From positions 58,024,977 to 58,088,976 of the forward strand of contig NC_092497.1 in the NCBI RefSeq assembly GCF_047495875.1: a DNA stretch of 64,000 nucleotides. The letters are read 5' to 3'. This document shows, piece by piece, positions 1 to 11,728 of this stretch. This DNA comes from Pithys albifrons albifrons (taxonomy: Eukaryota > Chordata > Aves > Passeriformes > Thamnophilidae). Within the stretch, counting starts at the first letter, position 1; the number at the start of each line of letters is the position of its first letter. Below the pieces are notes generated by a model. That model had not been told where the DNA came from. It did not search any database and saw only the letters and a program-made list of their open reading frames with translations. The position numbers were made by a program, and so were the translations under genes.

Positions 1-3000
1 TGCTTTAGGGTAAGTTCATTCTCATATTGCTTCTTTACGGGGTTTGGAAGTAAGGTCCTTGGGAAGTAGGACATTATAGCTGAGGTACTTGTAAAGTAGG
101 AGAAAATAAATAAAAACAGTGAGAAAAAGTTAATTGTAGAGTTTTCTTTCAAAACGTTTCGAATCCAGAGATATCTGCTAATTCAAAGTTATTTGGAATT
201 ATCTGTTAGCTGTCTAGTAGATGTTGAATTTCTATCTAATATGAAGAAGACCTGGTCTTGATTCTTCTTTTAAGCCAATAAAAATAATTAAAGTAAGTTC
301 TATTTACTAAAACAAAAAACGCACCTAAGAGTAATTTTCTTCATAAAGTAATATGGATTTAGTGGAACTCCTTGTGCATAAGTATAGAGAGACAGACAGA
401 GAGATGGTTGGATGATTTTGGAAGTCTCAGCTCAGAATATTTTCCATCATATTAAGATTAAAGTTTCTTTCAGAATTTTAGCTTTTACTACACTACTTCA
501 ATAATTTTGGCACTGATTCATAGGTTGATAGCAAATGCATGTGATACTATGAAAATTTCAATGGTTTAAAAGTTTGAAGAGAAAATTAGGACCTTATTAA
601 ACTAATATTGCTTTCAGTATTTTACCAAAGTGACTGCGGGCCAATAAAAAGTTATGAAAACTGGATGTTGCTATAATAACCTACTTACCCATACCAACAC
701 ATATGCTGAACTGATACTCACTAGTACTGACTCTTCATAAAATAAACAAAAACTATTAAACACATGAATTAAAATACTCATAAAATTAAGCATCAAGTGA
801 AATGACAAAAATTATAAAAAACCCAGTGAAATTAATCCCAATATTTATAGATCTGAGTAGCTATTTTTACACAGGCATTTTCACTTAAGAAGAACACCTA
901 TCGTTCCCTATTAGATCACAGCCCAAACATCTAAACTGATTGTCACTCAATAACATTTATGGCTGCTACAAAAGATTTGAACCACAGAACTGCAAGCACA
1001 TGAGAGAGCAAAACCCTTGTTGTAGTTAAAGTGATACCTGTAATATACTAAAAAAGCATAAATCAGAAAATCAGAGAGAACAACTACAAATTTTTTTGAT
1101 TATTTGACATATGTGAAGTGTGTTTTCTGACTACAGTTTGAGTATTTTTACATGTTTTAAACTAGAATTTCTTTTGAAATTATCTGAAACAAGTTTAGGT
1201 GTCTGTCTAACAAAGATTCCTTCACATATTATTTGAAGAAGGTACACTATCACTTGTATACTCTCTTATTTTATAATACTGAAACAGCGTTCTTTGGGAA
1301 TACTGATTTGGTTGCCCTTTTTTTTTTTTAATTTCTGTAAATGTCTCAGCATGTCAGGATTCTAACAGACAGCTACCAGGTAAAACTTTATAAATAAAAC
1401 TCTGTTTTAAAAAGATAAAGCATTTTTCTTTTCTAACCCTCTCCTTAAAACTTGTTTCCTTCCTTTGCTTCTTCTTTCCTCTATAATTATGTTGTATTTC
1501 CAATGGTGTTGACATCTGGCTTAATTTAGAGATTGTATTTAGGTTTCAAATTATTTTAAAATTTATTTCCACGGTCAAAGTGTCAGGTTTACAAGCCCTT
1601 TTAAGGAAAGAATAGCTGGTAACTGAGTAAAAATGCTTATGAATTAAACAAACATAACAAAATTAATTTTTTTGCAATTGATTTAACTTTACAAATAATG
1701 CTTGAAATACTCCTAACTCTCTGCATTAAAAGAAAAAGAATGAAAATATTTCAAAAATCAATAAGAAAGAAGAATATCAACAAGATGTCAAGTCTAGTTG
1801 AGATGCAGATTTCAAGGGAAGCTCTGTACCATACTAAATGACAATCTTTGCTGATGTTTTCCCACATGGTTGCAAATAATCATGTAACATTGCTATTAGC
1901 CTGATTCATAGTTTCTTAAAGTATATTCCTTCCTGCTGTAGCAGCAATTTGTTTACCTTACATAAGTTCTGAGTTACATGATAGAGTCCTAATCATAACA
2001 ATTTTTACTTTCATTACAATATAGGAGTCCAGACTTCTCCCTTTAAATTACAAGATTTTGAAGACTGCAAGAATTTTGAAGAAAACATATCTGTGAAGAA
2101 GATTTGACACTTTTCATTTAGTACTCATGACTTCTCAACCATAAACACAATTATGTTAGTATTTACAAAGAATCTGCCTGATAGTTCCTCTTAAGTGAGA
2201 ATGCATTATAGTTTGTTCTTTGTATTGCCTATAGAAGAAGAGGTCTGCTAGGTCTTCTAAATAACCATAACAAGCTACTAGTGCAAAACAAGGAGCTGGT
2301 ATGCTCCAACCCCACCTAGTGTTCTCCCAGCCTATAACTGCTTTCATCTCAGAAGATATATGATCCTTACAGGACTTCTCTGTCAGGTTTTATTTCTCTC
2401 TGAAGCCCAGTGGATTTCTATTACTTGAACTTGCCTAGGTTTTCCTGGAAAATTTTTTCATAGCATTCTCTGGCAGGAACTGGGCACTGTACTTCCTGCC
2501 ATGCAAAATTTGTGTTAAGCCTGGTTTCACTTCTGTTTCCACTATTTTTGTTTGATATATGTACTGCCAAAGGAAAGACAAAGTGTATGTTTTGTGGCAG
2601 TGCCGTATAAAACATAAGAATATTATTTTTCCTAGGAAATTATTAATTGAAAAGGCAAATGGATGAAGAAGTAGGCTCACCACAGCCTGCCAAGGACCAC
2701 TGTTCTAGAAATACATCACTGCGGTAATACAGACTTCATCCCCAGACATATTTGTTCACTCCCCAAATCTTTAGTGAGCTAAAACCTCTCCAGGGGTACT
2801 CAATTAGTTATAATTAAAATTTAATTGAATACAACCAGCATCCTTTGGGAGTTTTCCCATTTACTTTAATTGATTTTCAGCATACTTCCCTATGTCCGTA
2901 TGATTATTCCTGAATTTCAATTTTTCTGGTGATGTGGCCACCTCTAATTGAATTTTGACCCAGCAAAGTAGTTGCCAGATTGTGAGAAAAGAACAGAGAC

Positions 3001-4801
3001 GTGGCACTATAACACCAAGACTCTTCTTATAAATAAGACAGGGATGGAAAAACTACTGCAGTGTCAAGGACTGGAGGATACAGAGCACAAGGTATGTACC
3101 TAGAGAACATATAAATGTGATCTATTTGCAATACTTAAGGGCTATATCCTAGTTAGGACATTTGGAGCCTTACTATCAGGCTACAGTAGATGTTACTGAT
3201 AAGAATTTTGTGCATAACCGTGAAGCTGTAAAGACATGTGGGGGTCATAACAGTGTACTATCTGTATAAGAAACTTATATCTGAAAAATATCTGTCATTG
3301 AATTGGCTCTAGTATAGCTCCAATCTGTCTCTGTTCTTAAGGAAAAAAAGCAGGCCAAATAAAATATCTACCCACCGGCAAAAAATAATATATTTTGTGT
3401 GTGCAGACCTTCTTGTGGCAGTATAATTTCTTTTACTGCACAGATATGAGAGCTTGATCTTACTGACTTTCATTGGTTCTAGTGATGCAGCCCTGCAGTG
3501 GTGATAAAAGATATAGTTCTTAGCATTATTCTGCTCTATGTTTTCCTGCATTGCTGATGCAGCTTTTAACAGTCATGTTAGATATACTAATTGAGAAGTG
3601 AAGTTAGCTCTGGTGTCGGTATGGAAAGCTGAAGAATAAAAGTGGAAATCCATATATCTACTGTTTAATTACTTGTGTAAATTATTCTCTTCATATTACT
3701 GTGCTTCAGATAGTTTTCTCTAATTTCCTACTGCCACTGGATTATGTTCTGCCCCACAAAAGTCTCTTGAGCTCACGAAAACCAATTCCTTCAATACAGT
3801 GCAATATGAAAGGCACATTGAATATTCACATACAAAGAAAAATCTAATTAAATCCTGAGAACAGTGTTTGTCACTGGCTCTCTGAAATAAGTGCCTGCTT
3901 TTTGTCTTCTCTGTTCAAATGGAGCTAAGGTTTAGTGATTTTAAAGGTCAGAATATAGTAACAGCAAAGAGATTCGAATGCTTTTGGATTTCTTAAAGGC
4001 TTAACAAATACTATGCATCATTAAGTAATAAATGTAATTATAAGGCTCAGAAATTGAATGGGAGGAGAAATTTGCTCCTGACATGTCTGTTCTCTGCCCA
4101 GATTCAAGATGGTTTTTTGAAATACTTCTGCTGGGTATTTATGCTAAGATCTTACACTTCTGTTTTATATAATGAATCTATATTTAGTATGAGAAAAAAC
4201 TCTGTGCATTTTGCCCCAAAGCTCACTGAGTGCTATCTGTGAACAGTCCACAATAGCAATGTCTATCCCTAGGGCATTCCAGAATTATTTTCAGCTAGAA
4301 AACAGATTTTACTCAAGCAATATTCATGCCTCAACACTTGTCAGACTCAGAAAACAAACATCATTAAAAAATAAACACAACAAAAATGGTTCAGATAGGA
4401 TGTTAAAGAGACACAATATTAGAGAAACAGGATTGAGAAGAAGGTATTTTTGGTCACTACATGATCTAGTTGTGAGTCACAAAAGTTATCACAGTCTGTA
4501 ACACAGAGTTCAGTAAGGAAGAGAAACACTAAAGGAATAAAGGAAATTTAGATAACAAAGACAAGAAAAACAGAAGATAAAATGAATGTATAGTACAGGA
4601 AGGGGAAGGAGTTAACTTTTAAGACTGTCTAAACACAAAATAACTTTTAGGACATTTGGAAGAGAAAAACACATTTCTTAAAGCTATTTTTATTTTTCTG
4701 CCACATATAGGAAGTACTACAAGTCATGAATCAGATGAAAAATAATATTTTAATTTTATTTTTAGGGTTTTGCTCCTAAATTGTTAATACGTTTTATAGT
4801 G
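1..4801. other. Unique AT-rich sequence, no gene seen
   Basis: No CR1, LTR or convincing coding exon is visible here. Reading frames are short and broken, as expected from AT-rich non-coding DNA. A T-run lies near 1317-1331. A strong splice-donor-like GTAAGT begins at base 10 (exon-like TGCTTTAGG before it), but nothing else supports an exon at the edge. Confidence 0.6.
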
Positions 4802-4904
4802 CTTCCTTCCTTCCTTCCTTCCTTCCTTCCTTCCTTCCTTCCTTCCTTCCTTCCTTCCTTCCTTCCTTCCTTCCTTCCTTCCTTCCTTCCTTCCTTCCTT
4901 CCTT
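4802..4904. repeat. (TTCC)n tetranucleotide microsatellite
   Basis: About 26 perfect tandem copies of TTCC/CTTC run for 103 bases without interruption, ending at ATCTG. One strand is all pyrimidine and the tract has mirror symmetry, so triplex (H-DNA) formation is possible. The perfect purity implies recent expansion and probable length polymorphism. Confidence 0.98.
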
Positions 4905-6120
4905 ATCTGTAAAAAACCCACAACAATTAAAAACATCCAGTCACTATAACCTGCTCATCCCTGTAATAGCTAATAACATGTTCCATTATTTAAAGGAAAA
5001 TGATCTGACATTTTACCCCTTTAGTCTGTTGTAGCAAACATGGAAAATTCAGAAATTTTTTTTCAGTCAGGTCTCATATATGTTCTGTACAATAGTAAAC
5101 ACCTGACTAGAATCTTTCAGTATGAAAAAGAGCAGAAAGACCATGGTATACATGAAAATTAAAAAACTGACAGGTAACCCTACTTATTGTCATTCCTGCA
5201 TGATATTTGGCATTTTGGCATCTTGCTAGTACACATGTGGAGAGTGTTTCAACAGCTGTTCAGAGTTAGTTATCCTGACCTCTCTGCTGCTCTTGATGAG
5301 TTTTTGGCAGTTTCAGTATGTACAGTTATTTTTGTCCTCCAAGCACAATTATGAGATTTTTTTCTTTTTTTTTTTTTCTGGCACAAACCTTTAATAGCTA
5401 ATAGAGCTATAGTCTAGCAGCATAAACCATAATAAATTATGCTTGATTAAATATGTAAGGAAAACAAATCTTTATACAAAACACCTAGATACAAAAACTG
5501 AACTTTTGGACATTGAAGGCTTCAACAACTGGCACCACAGGGCTGAATGCCTCTGCCATTGCAAAGAGTAGTACCAAAAATGTACAATTCTCAATCTTTC
5601 ACATAGCATCTTTGTCTTCAGGGAACTTGTGTGATGGTGCTCCACTGAACTGCTCTGCCTCCTCTGAAATATCTCTATCAAAATGCATTAGATGTACACT
5701 TCTCCCTAGTCTGACACTCTGCTCAGATAGTCCTTGTCTAAAGTGTATACTTAAAAGGCATATTGAAATTTTAAGAAGTAGTCTCACTTTCCTCTAGCAT
5801 CTCATCGTGCCTATGTGACCCATTTCTATACATATCTTGATCATAAAGAAGAAAACTTCTCACCACTGAAAATCACAGCTACAGAGAACCTGATGAAAGG
5901 TGGAAATGAGCTATATAACAGTACTAATCAGCATTTTTTTTCTTTGTTCAACCGTCAGGATTGTTGCTACCCTCAACTGCTGATACCATATTTCTGAAAT
6001 AACAGTGTTTACACCTGTACTGCATGTTAATGATACAATTTAGTGAATATTAATTTTGAGTATAAATAATCTCATCATTGATCTGACAAGGCTCCTAAAT
6101 GCATAATATTTCACCTGTTC
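4905..6120. other. Unique AT-rich sequence, no gene seen
   Basis: Only short open frames are present, overlapping on both strands around 5472-5797 with no recognisable protein similarity. A T-rich run lies near 5357-5379. No repeat family is recognised. Confidence 0.55.
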
Positions 6121-6287
6121 TGTTAGGAAGACATTCTTGACTGTAAGGGTGGTGAGGCACCTGGCTCAGCTTGCCCCAACCCTTAAACTGTTCAAGGCAA
6201 GGCCGGATGGGACTTTGAGTAAACTGGTCTAGTGGAAGGTGTCCCCACCCATGACAGGGGATTGGAATGAGAAGATCTTTAAGGTCC
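6121..6287 (+). mobile_element. CR1 LINE 3' fragment, part 1 (split by LTR)
   Basis: This matches the terminal CR1 segment: a stretch reading TTAGGAAGACATTCTTGAC, then GGTGGTGAGGCAC, a 'GTTCAAGGCAAGGCCGGATG' block, 'CTGGTCTAGTGGAAGGTGTC' and 'GATCTTTAAGGTCC'. The copy is 5'-truncated and contains no intact ORF. The CR1 resumes at 7017 after an inserted LTR, so the two parts are one older insertion. Confidence 0.88.
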
Positions 6288-7016
6288 TGTCCCAGTTCAG
6301 CAGGTGGGACCACTTTATCACTGTGGGGGGGTGATCAAAGCTATGTATTCTATCCCTTCTATTCATTTCACAAGAGCAATGGACCATTTGCAGCAGCTGT
6401 CCAGGGCACACCTGACCCCTCAGGTTGTGAGCTGGGTGTGAAAGACACCTGTGAGATAAGAGCTGTGATAACTCCCCTCCAGGGAGTCGTTAGCACCTTC
6501 AAGCCTGGCCTGAGGGGGTGTGTCTGCTAATGGGTCAGCAAGATACCCCATGACTCACAGTCAGATCATCCATTGTGTGACTCCCCACCCTGGGGGAGGA
6601 ACTGGGTGCTCCCAGCTGGACCTGGGGGTACATATCTTGCGGTAAGAAGACCTCAGGGAGTCACTCATCAGATCAAGAGGAGGACCAAAACCTTGACAGG
6701 AGGAGACCACAACTTTCAACCAGACTGCAACCACTATTCTTCACCTGACTGCAACTATCTACTGCACCAACAGGTTTTCCACTTTGGATTTTGAACTTGG
6801 GGGAACCACATAGGGTTCAGCACAGGGGCTAACAAATCCCTTTTTGCTTGTGCCCCAGGTTGCTGGGTTATAATTCTGGGGTTCTGTGGGTTTAAACCAA
6901 TTTTCTCTTTGTGCCATTACATTTATTGTAATATTTTTATTGAATTGTAACTCTGACTTATGATCTCTTTTGTGTTGCATTCATTTCTCCTACAGGTTTA
7001 CCTTCAAACCAGCACA
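6288..7016 (-). mobile_element. Solo LTR, ERVL-like, inserted in a CR1
   Basis: The CR1 3' end is interrupted exactly here. On the minus strand the insert begins TGTGCTGGTTTGAAGG and ends CTGGGACA, the TG...CA form of a retroviral LTR, and is 729 bp long. The flanking five bases are GGTCC on the left (6283-6287) and AGTCC on the right (7017-7021), a 5-bp target duplication with one mismatch. No gag, pol or env sequence lies next to it, so it is a solo LTR left by recombination. The open frames inside (e.g. 6759-6980 minus) have no recognised homology. Orientation rests on similarity of the ends to the other LTRs in the window. Confidence 0.78.
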
Positions 7017-7061
7017 AGTCCCTTTCAGCCAAAGTATTCTATGGCTCTATGATCCTATGAT
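7017..7061 (+). mobile_element. CR1 LINE 3' tail, part 2
   Basis: This continues the CR1 3' UTR after the LTR and ends in three degenerate copies of the diagnostic CR1 octamer: ATTCTATG (7036-7043), GCTCTATG (7044-7051) and ATCCTATG (7052-7059). Octamer repeats mark the 3' end of CR1 elements. Confidence 0.88.
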
Positions 7062-7658
7062 CAACTTATCACTAGTACAGGAAAATTCAGATAGAGAAGG
7101 AATAATCCTGATGATATAGTTGGAATGCAACAGATCTGAAGAAAACTGAGAGGAAATGAGAAAAGAAACTGAAGAATGAGTGATACCAAAGTGTGAGAAG
7201 GAACATTGAAAGCTTGAACAAAGTAAATCACTCAAGAAAATATTTGTTTAGGTACTCAGACAAAAAGAAAATTACTGCATTGAAATAGGTTACACAGTAA
7301 TAAAGGTATTCTAGACAAAATACTGTTTATAATAGAAAAAAATGTTTAGAGTAAATTCTGAAATATCTGCAGATTATAGTACTCTAATTTTTCAGGTAGT
7401 TTGGGATCCTCTTTAGCATTCCAATTTTCAGAACTGAGCACTAGCTTTGATGGTGTTGGAAAGAAATTAATAAATTATAAAAAAGAAAAAAGTCTAGGAG
7501 TGTATATCACAGATATCTTAGTATGGTTTAACATTGTCTATTAAATACCCAAAAGGGATCTGCAAGAAAAGAGTTAATGGTTGGCCAAGATACCAAGTAG
7601 AAGACAACATATGACGTGTCTATTGCTATCATCACCTCGAAGTATAACTTGATTAACA

Positions 7659-7705
7659 TATGTGTATATGTATGTATATATATATATATATATATAAATA
7701 TATAT
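7659..7705. repeat. (TA)n / TGTA dinucleotide microsatellite
   Basis: An alternating TG/TA stretch contains a perfect TA run of about 11 units at 7675-7696, followed by AATATATATG. The tract is cruciform-prone. Confidence 0.93.
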
Positions 7706-8328
7706 GACTTAAAACTACCTGAAGCTAAGCCCAGTGGAATTTATGTTGTAAGAACTTAATCTCAGTAACTTCCTCATCTTAAGAAAGTTTTAAGGGTCTT
7801 AAAAGAGTGATAAGGATTTGCTAGAGTATTTTAAACTACCTCTTCTGTTTTCTTTCTGTCATTTTGATTGATTTTGTTTGGATTGGCAAGAAATGTAATT
7901 TCTTTTTACAGAATTACCAGAGATATCCTTACTGCATATCTCCTTGCTTGATAAGAAACATGTGGTTTATACAAAAGAAGAGAAATGATGTTAGAATCTA
8001 AGAGGACAAAAATAATACTAGGTGGTTCAGCCTCCTGTCTAGGACTTTTCTAATAACATTTGTTGCACAGGTAATGTCAGTGGTGAGCTCTAGTGGGAAA
8101 GAGAGGAGTGTAACTAAAGTCTTTTAATAGTTTCCTGTAAGTTTATTTAGAATAGGCAATTAAAAAACCAAACATCAGCTTGTGTAAGCTGCAAAACAAG
8201 ATCTTATCACAATTGCTAAACACAACCAATTGTCCTAAAATGAGACCTGGTCACATCATATGACTTTACATAATCAGTTTGTTGCTCAAGGTGACAAAAG
8301 AACAGCTTGATTTCCAATTTAGAAATCA

Positions 8329-8362
8329 TACACACATACACACACACACATATGCATATATA
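8329..8362. repeat. (CA)n microsatellite with TA tail
   Basis: TACACACATACACACACACA-type sequence grades into TATGCATATATA. It is short and imperfect. Confidence 0.88.
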
Positions 8363-11300
8363 AAAATATAGATAGATACAGATTAAATATAGGTGATACA
8401 GATTTATTACTGGAGTGAGGATAGGTGGAAGATTTGAACTCATGAACCCAAAATTTCTAGCAACAAGTTTGATTTCAAAACTAAACCAAACATCCTCAAA
8501 TAACTTAATGGATCAAATCTAGGTTAGCCTCAAGTATGGAGCATCTTGTTTTATGGTTGGAAGAGCAGAATGATTGTCCAGCTTGCAAAGCAGGGAAATA
8601 AGTGTCTGTTAGCTGCCTAAAACTATTACCAGTTTTAGAAGCTCTCTAAACACATAGTCCAGTTTAGAAAGGAGACATTGTTTATTCTACACAGGGTGCA
8701 ATGTGGAGGTTTCCATAAATCTTTGGGGCAAAAATTACATCTTTTATACAGTAAAATTTACACAGACACACCTATTAATACATATTTTTCATCTACCTAA
8801 TACATATTCATGCTGGTGATGTAATCTTAAGAAATCTTGAAACACAAACTTCTTTTCTTTGTAAAGCAGGTTTTACTGTAGAAGTTAGTTTACAAAAGAT
8901 GAGAAAATTCAGACTTGAAGACAACTTCCACAAAAGGATTGATATCTGATGACATCAGTTTGGCCTGCAAAAGATGAGAAATTTCAGCCTGGGGAGACAT
9001 AGTTTCATCTGAAGTCATCAAAATCACTCATAGAATAAAAAAATCCTGAAAACTGGAAAGTGCTAAATTCTGCGAAGGACCTAAATTTAAGGATTTAAAT
9101 TTAAACACATAATGAACATCAAAAAATATTAAAGAAAGATACTCATAAGGTACAAAATTGCTGGAAAAACAAAAACCCCACTAAACTAAAAATGCACATC
9201 AATATGATATTCTGAGGAATTTTTTAAATTTAATAAAACCATAGATATTTATTTGAAAAACTCAACAAGATTCATGCCCATTTTAATCTAACCTTTCTTC
9301 CAAAAGATACTCCTACTCATCATGGGGAAGAAAATCAAATGCTGTTCTCCAAAGTAGGGAATCTTAATTATAAATTCTTGTTTATTTGAAGTGATCACAA
9401 ATCCATCTGTCATGACACTGATAACGAGCATAGCCCACAGAAGATATGGAAGATTCTGCAAGCCCAGACTGAACTGTGCTCCCATGTGGAGATAGAAGAC
9501 TATTTGCCAACATAACTTAAAGCAATCATCTAGATGGTTTAAAATTCAGAGAGATGACATGGAGATACATATTCACAAAAAAAAATATCTTGATGGGGCA
9601 CAGGGCAACACTTTCTGAAAATGGGTAGGAAGCAATAGCTGACACTTTTCACCAATATAAAGGAGAGCAAAACAGTCCATCTGAAAGCACATTGCCAGTT
9701 GACTGGAAGCTAGTTTGGTTTTGGTTTTGTTTTTTTTTAAGATCTTAGCAAGGAATGGTAGTTACCGAGAAATAGTATTTTTTACATTCCTGTGACTCTA
9801 TCAAGGAATTCTTCTTTTGCTTTGTAGTGAGAGTGAAGAAATAGGATTATACACAACCTTTTTAAAGTTATAAGCAGAAAAAACCCCAATAATTTTATTT
9901 TTTACTCCTTCTTTCTGAACTATCATCATTTTAGTAATTAGAAGGAAATGATTTATCATAATGTTGAAAATTTTCATCTATTAATGAAGAAAGAACTAAG
10001 AGAGTATGGATTTCAGGAAGTGTAAAGCTAGTAAAAAACAACAAAAGTCATTAGAAAACAGGAAATTAAATCAATTTAATTGTCCTACAAAATTCATTTA
10101 TATGTTTTAGGCAGAAGGATTAGCAAAGTATACAATTGTGAATAGATTTCACAAAATGAAGAAGCTCTGTGTTTAATCCAGAAAATGTATTTCCCTTCAT
10201 GACTTTTTCATCTATCTTATTTTCTTCTGTTTATCCTACTGTCGGCCTTCACCTCTGGTCAGCAAACACAAGGAAATAACTGTGTCTTGATTTGATTAGT
10301 GACTCTTTCCATGAATTAAGAATTGCTATGTTATCTATGTTGCCTGTAAGAATTTTCCTGAAACTTATTCAGCTACTTTCTGCTTTGGGGTTAGGTCTCA
10401 AATTTGTTTTGAAATGCATTTCTGAGATGGTGAGGAGAAAATTCCTTACAGCCCTGACCTCCATCCATCACAATTATAAACCTAAAACCACAAGCTTTCC
10501 TTCCTGACATTTCCTGCTCCCCCATTATTGTCACAGGAACGGACTGAAGCTGTGCTGCTCCCAGTTCTCACCACAGGTTTTGTCATGAGAGGATGAGACT
10601 TCAAAATATTTAGTTCCTTATTCCACAGCTCAACCTGGTTTTTAAACAATAAAGTGATCTGAATATATATACAATGACAATCTAAAGAGCCACAGAGCTA
10701 TGTGTGCATTTTTTGCTTCTGAGAATAAGGCACCAAACCCCTGTAGTGTCTATCTCTGAATAAATAATATTGTATGTAATATCATACAGGCTTGGTAAAC
10801 TGGTTCCTATATAAAAGGTACTTTTGCGTTCATATGTTTAAATGAGCAGTGGATTACCTAGAAAGGAAAATAGAATAAATACTCAGCTAAAACTCACTGA
10901 GAGGATGTAGACATTAACAGGTTATATCTGGAAACATTCATCTGCAGGTACCTTGATGCACGAGTTCATGACAGACAAAACTAAAGAATTAAATGGAACT
11001 ATCCTTAAATTAAAATCTGAATTTATATTATTTTTAAAATTCATGTCACAGAAAACCTTCAGAACAAATCAAATATTTAAATTTCAAGAGAGGAAGCATG
11101 CTGATCTTGATAACTGTTCTGTATGAGATAGATGGTTTTGATCAGTCTGATGTGCAAAGGTTTGTCTAGACCACATAATCTGTATGATAAGAACCACAGC
11201 CCTTGTCCATTAATTGTTCCGATCAGGGACCTGGTTAAAATATCTGCTCTCTGAGTTTCATGTAGATAGTTTTGCCTCTTGGAAATCAAGGAGCAGAGAG

Positions 11301-11690
11301 GAGGGGATTGTGCACGTTAGAGCTGAGGGTTTATCTTACAGCCTTATTCAAGAGAAATATTTTTAGGTTTTTCACAAGTCTCTGTATTCTTCATCTACAA
11401 GACTTTATTCTCATTCCATTACACTTGGAATCACATCTAGCTATGAACATCATCTGCTTCCAACCAGAAAAACTCATCTAAACCTCATTGGCAATATCCA
11501 GGTTTCCTTTCATAAACTGTGACTTGTGCGGAGGGAAATCAGGTAATCTCTGTGAACAAAATATTTTCTAAAAGGAGCAACAGAACCTCCAAAGTCAGGA
11601 AACACCAATTAATATTATTCAAAGCTTATATATTTCTCCTTAATAATATTTGATGGAAAATACTGAATCCTGATTTCTTTTCTTTTTTCT

Positions 11691-11728
11691 TCCCCCCTCC
11701 ACTGCCCTCCCCCCCGTGCCCCGACCCG
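11691..11728 (-). other. C-rich tract; minus-strand G-quadruplex motif
   Basis: C-runs of 3, 7, 4 and 3 at 11705-11707, 11709-11715, 11719-11722 and 11725-11727 are separated by loops of 1, 3 and 2 nt, preceded by another C6 run. The minus strand therefore matches the G3+N1-7 quadruplex rule with very short loops. The surrounding sequence is AT-rich. Confidence 0.75.

Larger units (their letters stand above)
7062..11690. other. Unique AT-rich sequence with short microsatellites
   Basis: No gene or TE is recognised. A TA-rich run and a CA-rich run are listed separately. The open frames here (for example 10292-10507) are short, AT-rich and show no known motif. Confidence 0.55.

Noticed and set aside
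6267..6980. Several 70-90 codon ORFs on both strands
   Set aside because: They fall within a solo LTR, which is non-coding.
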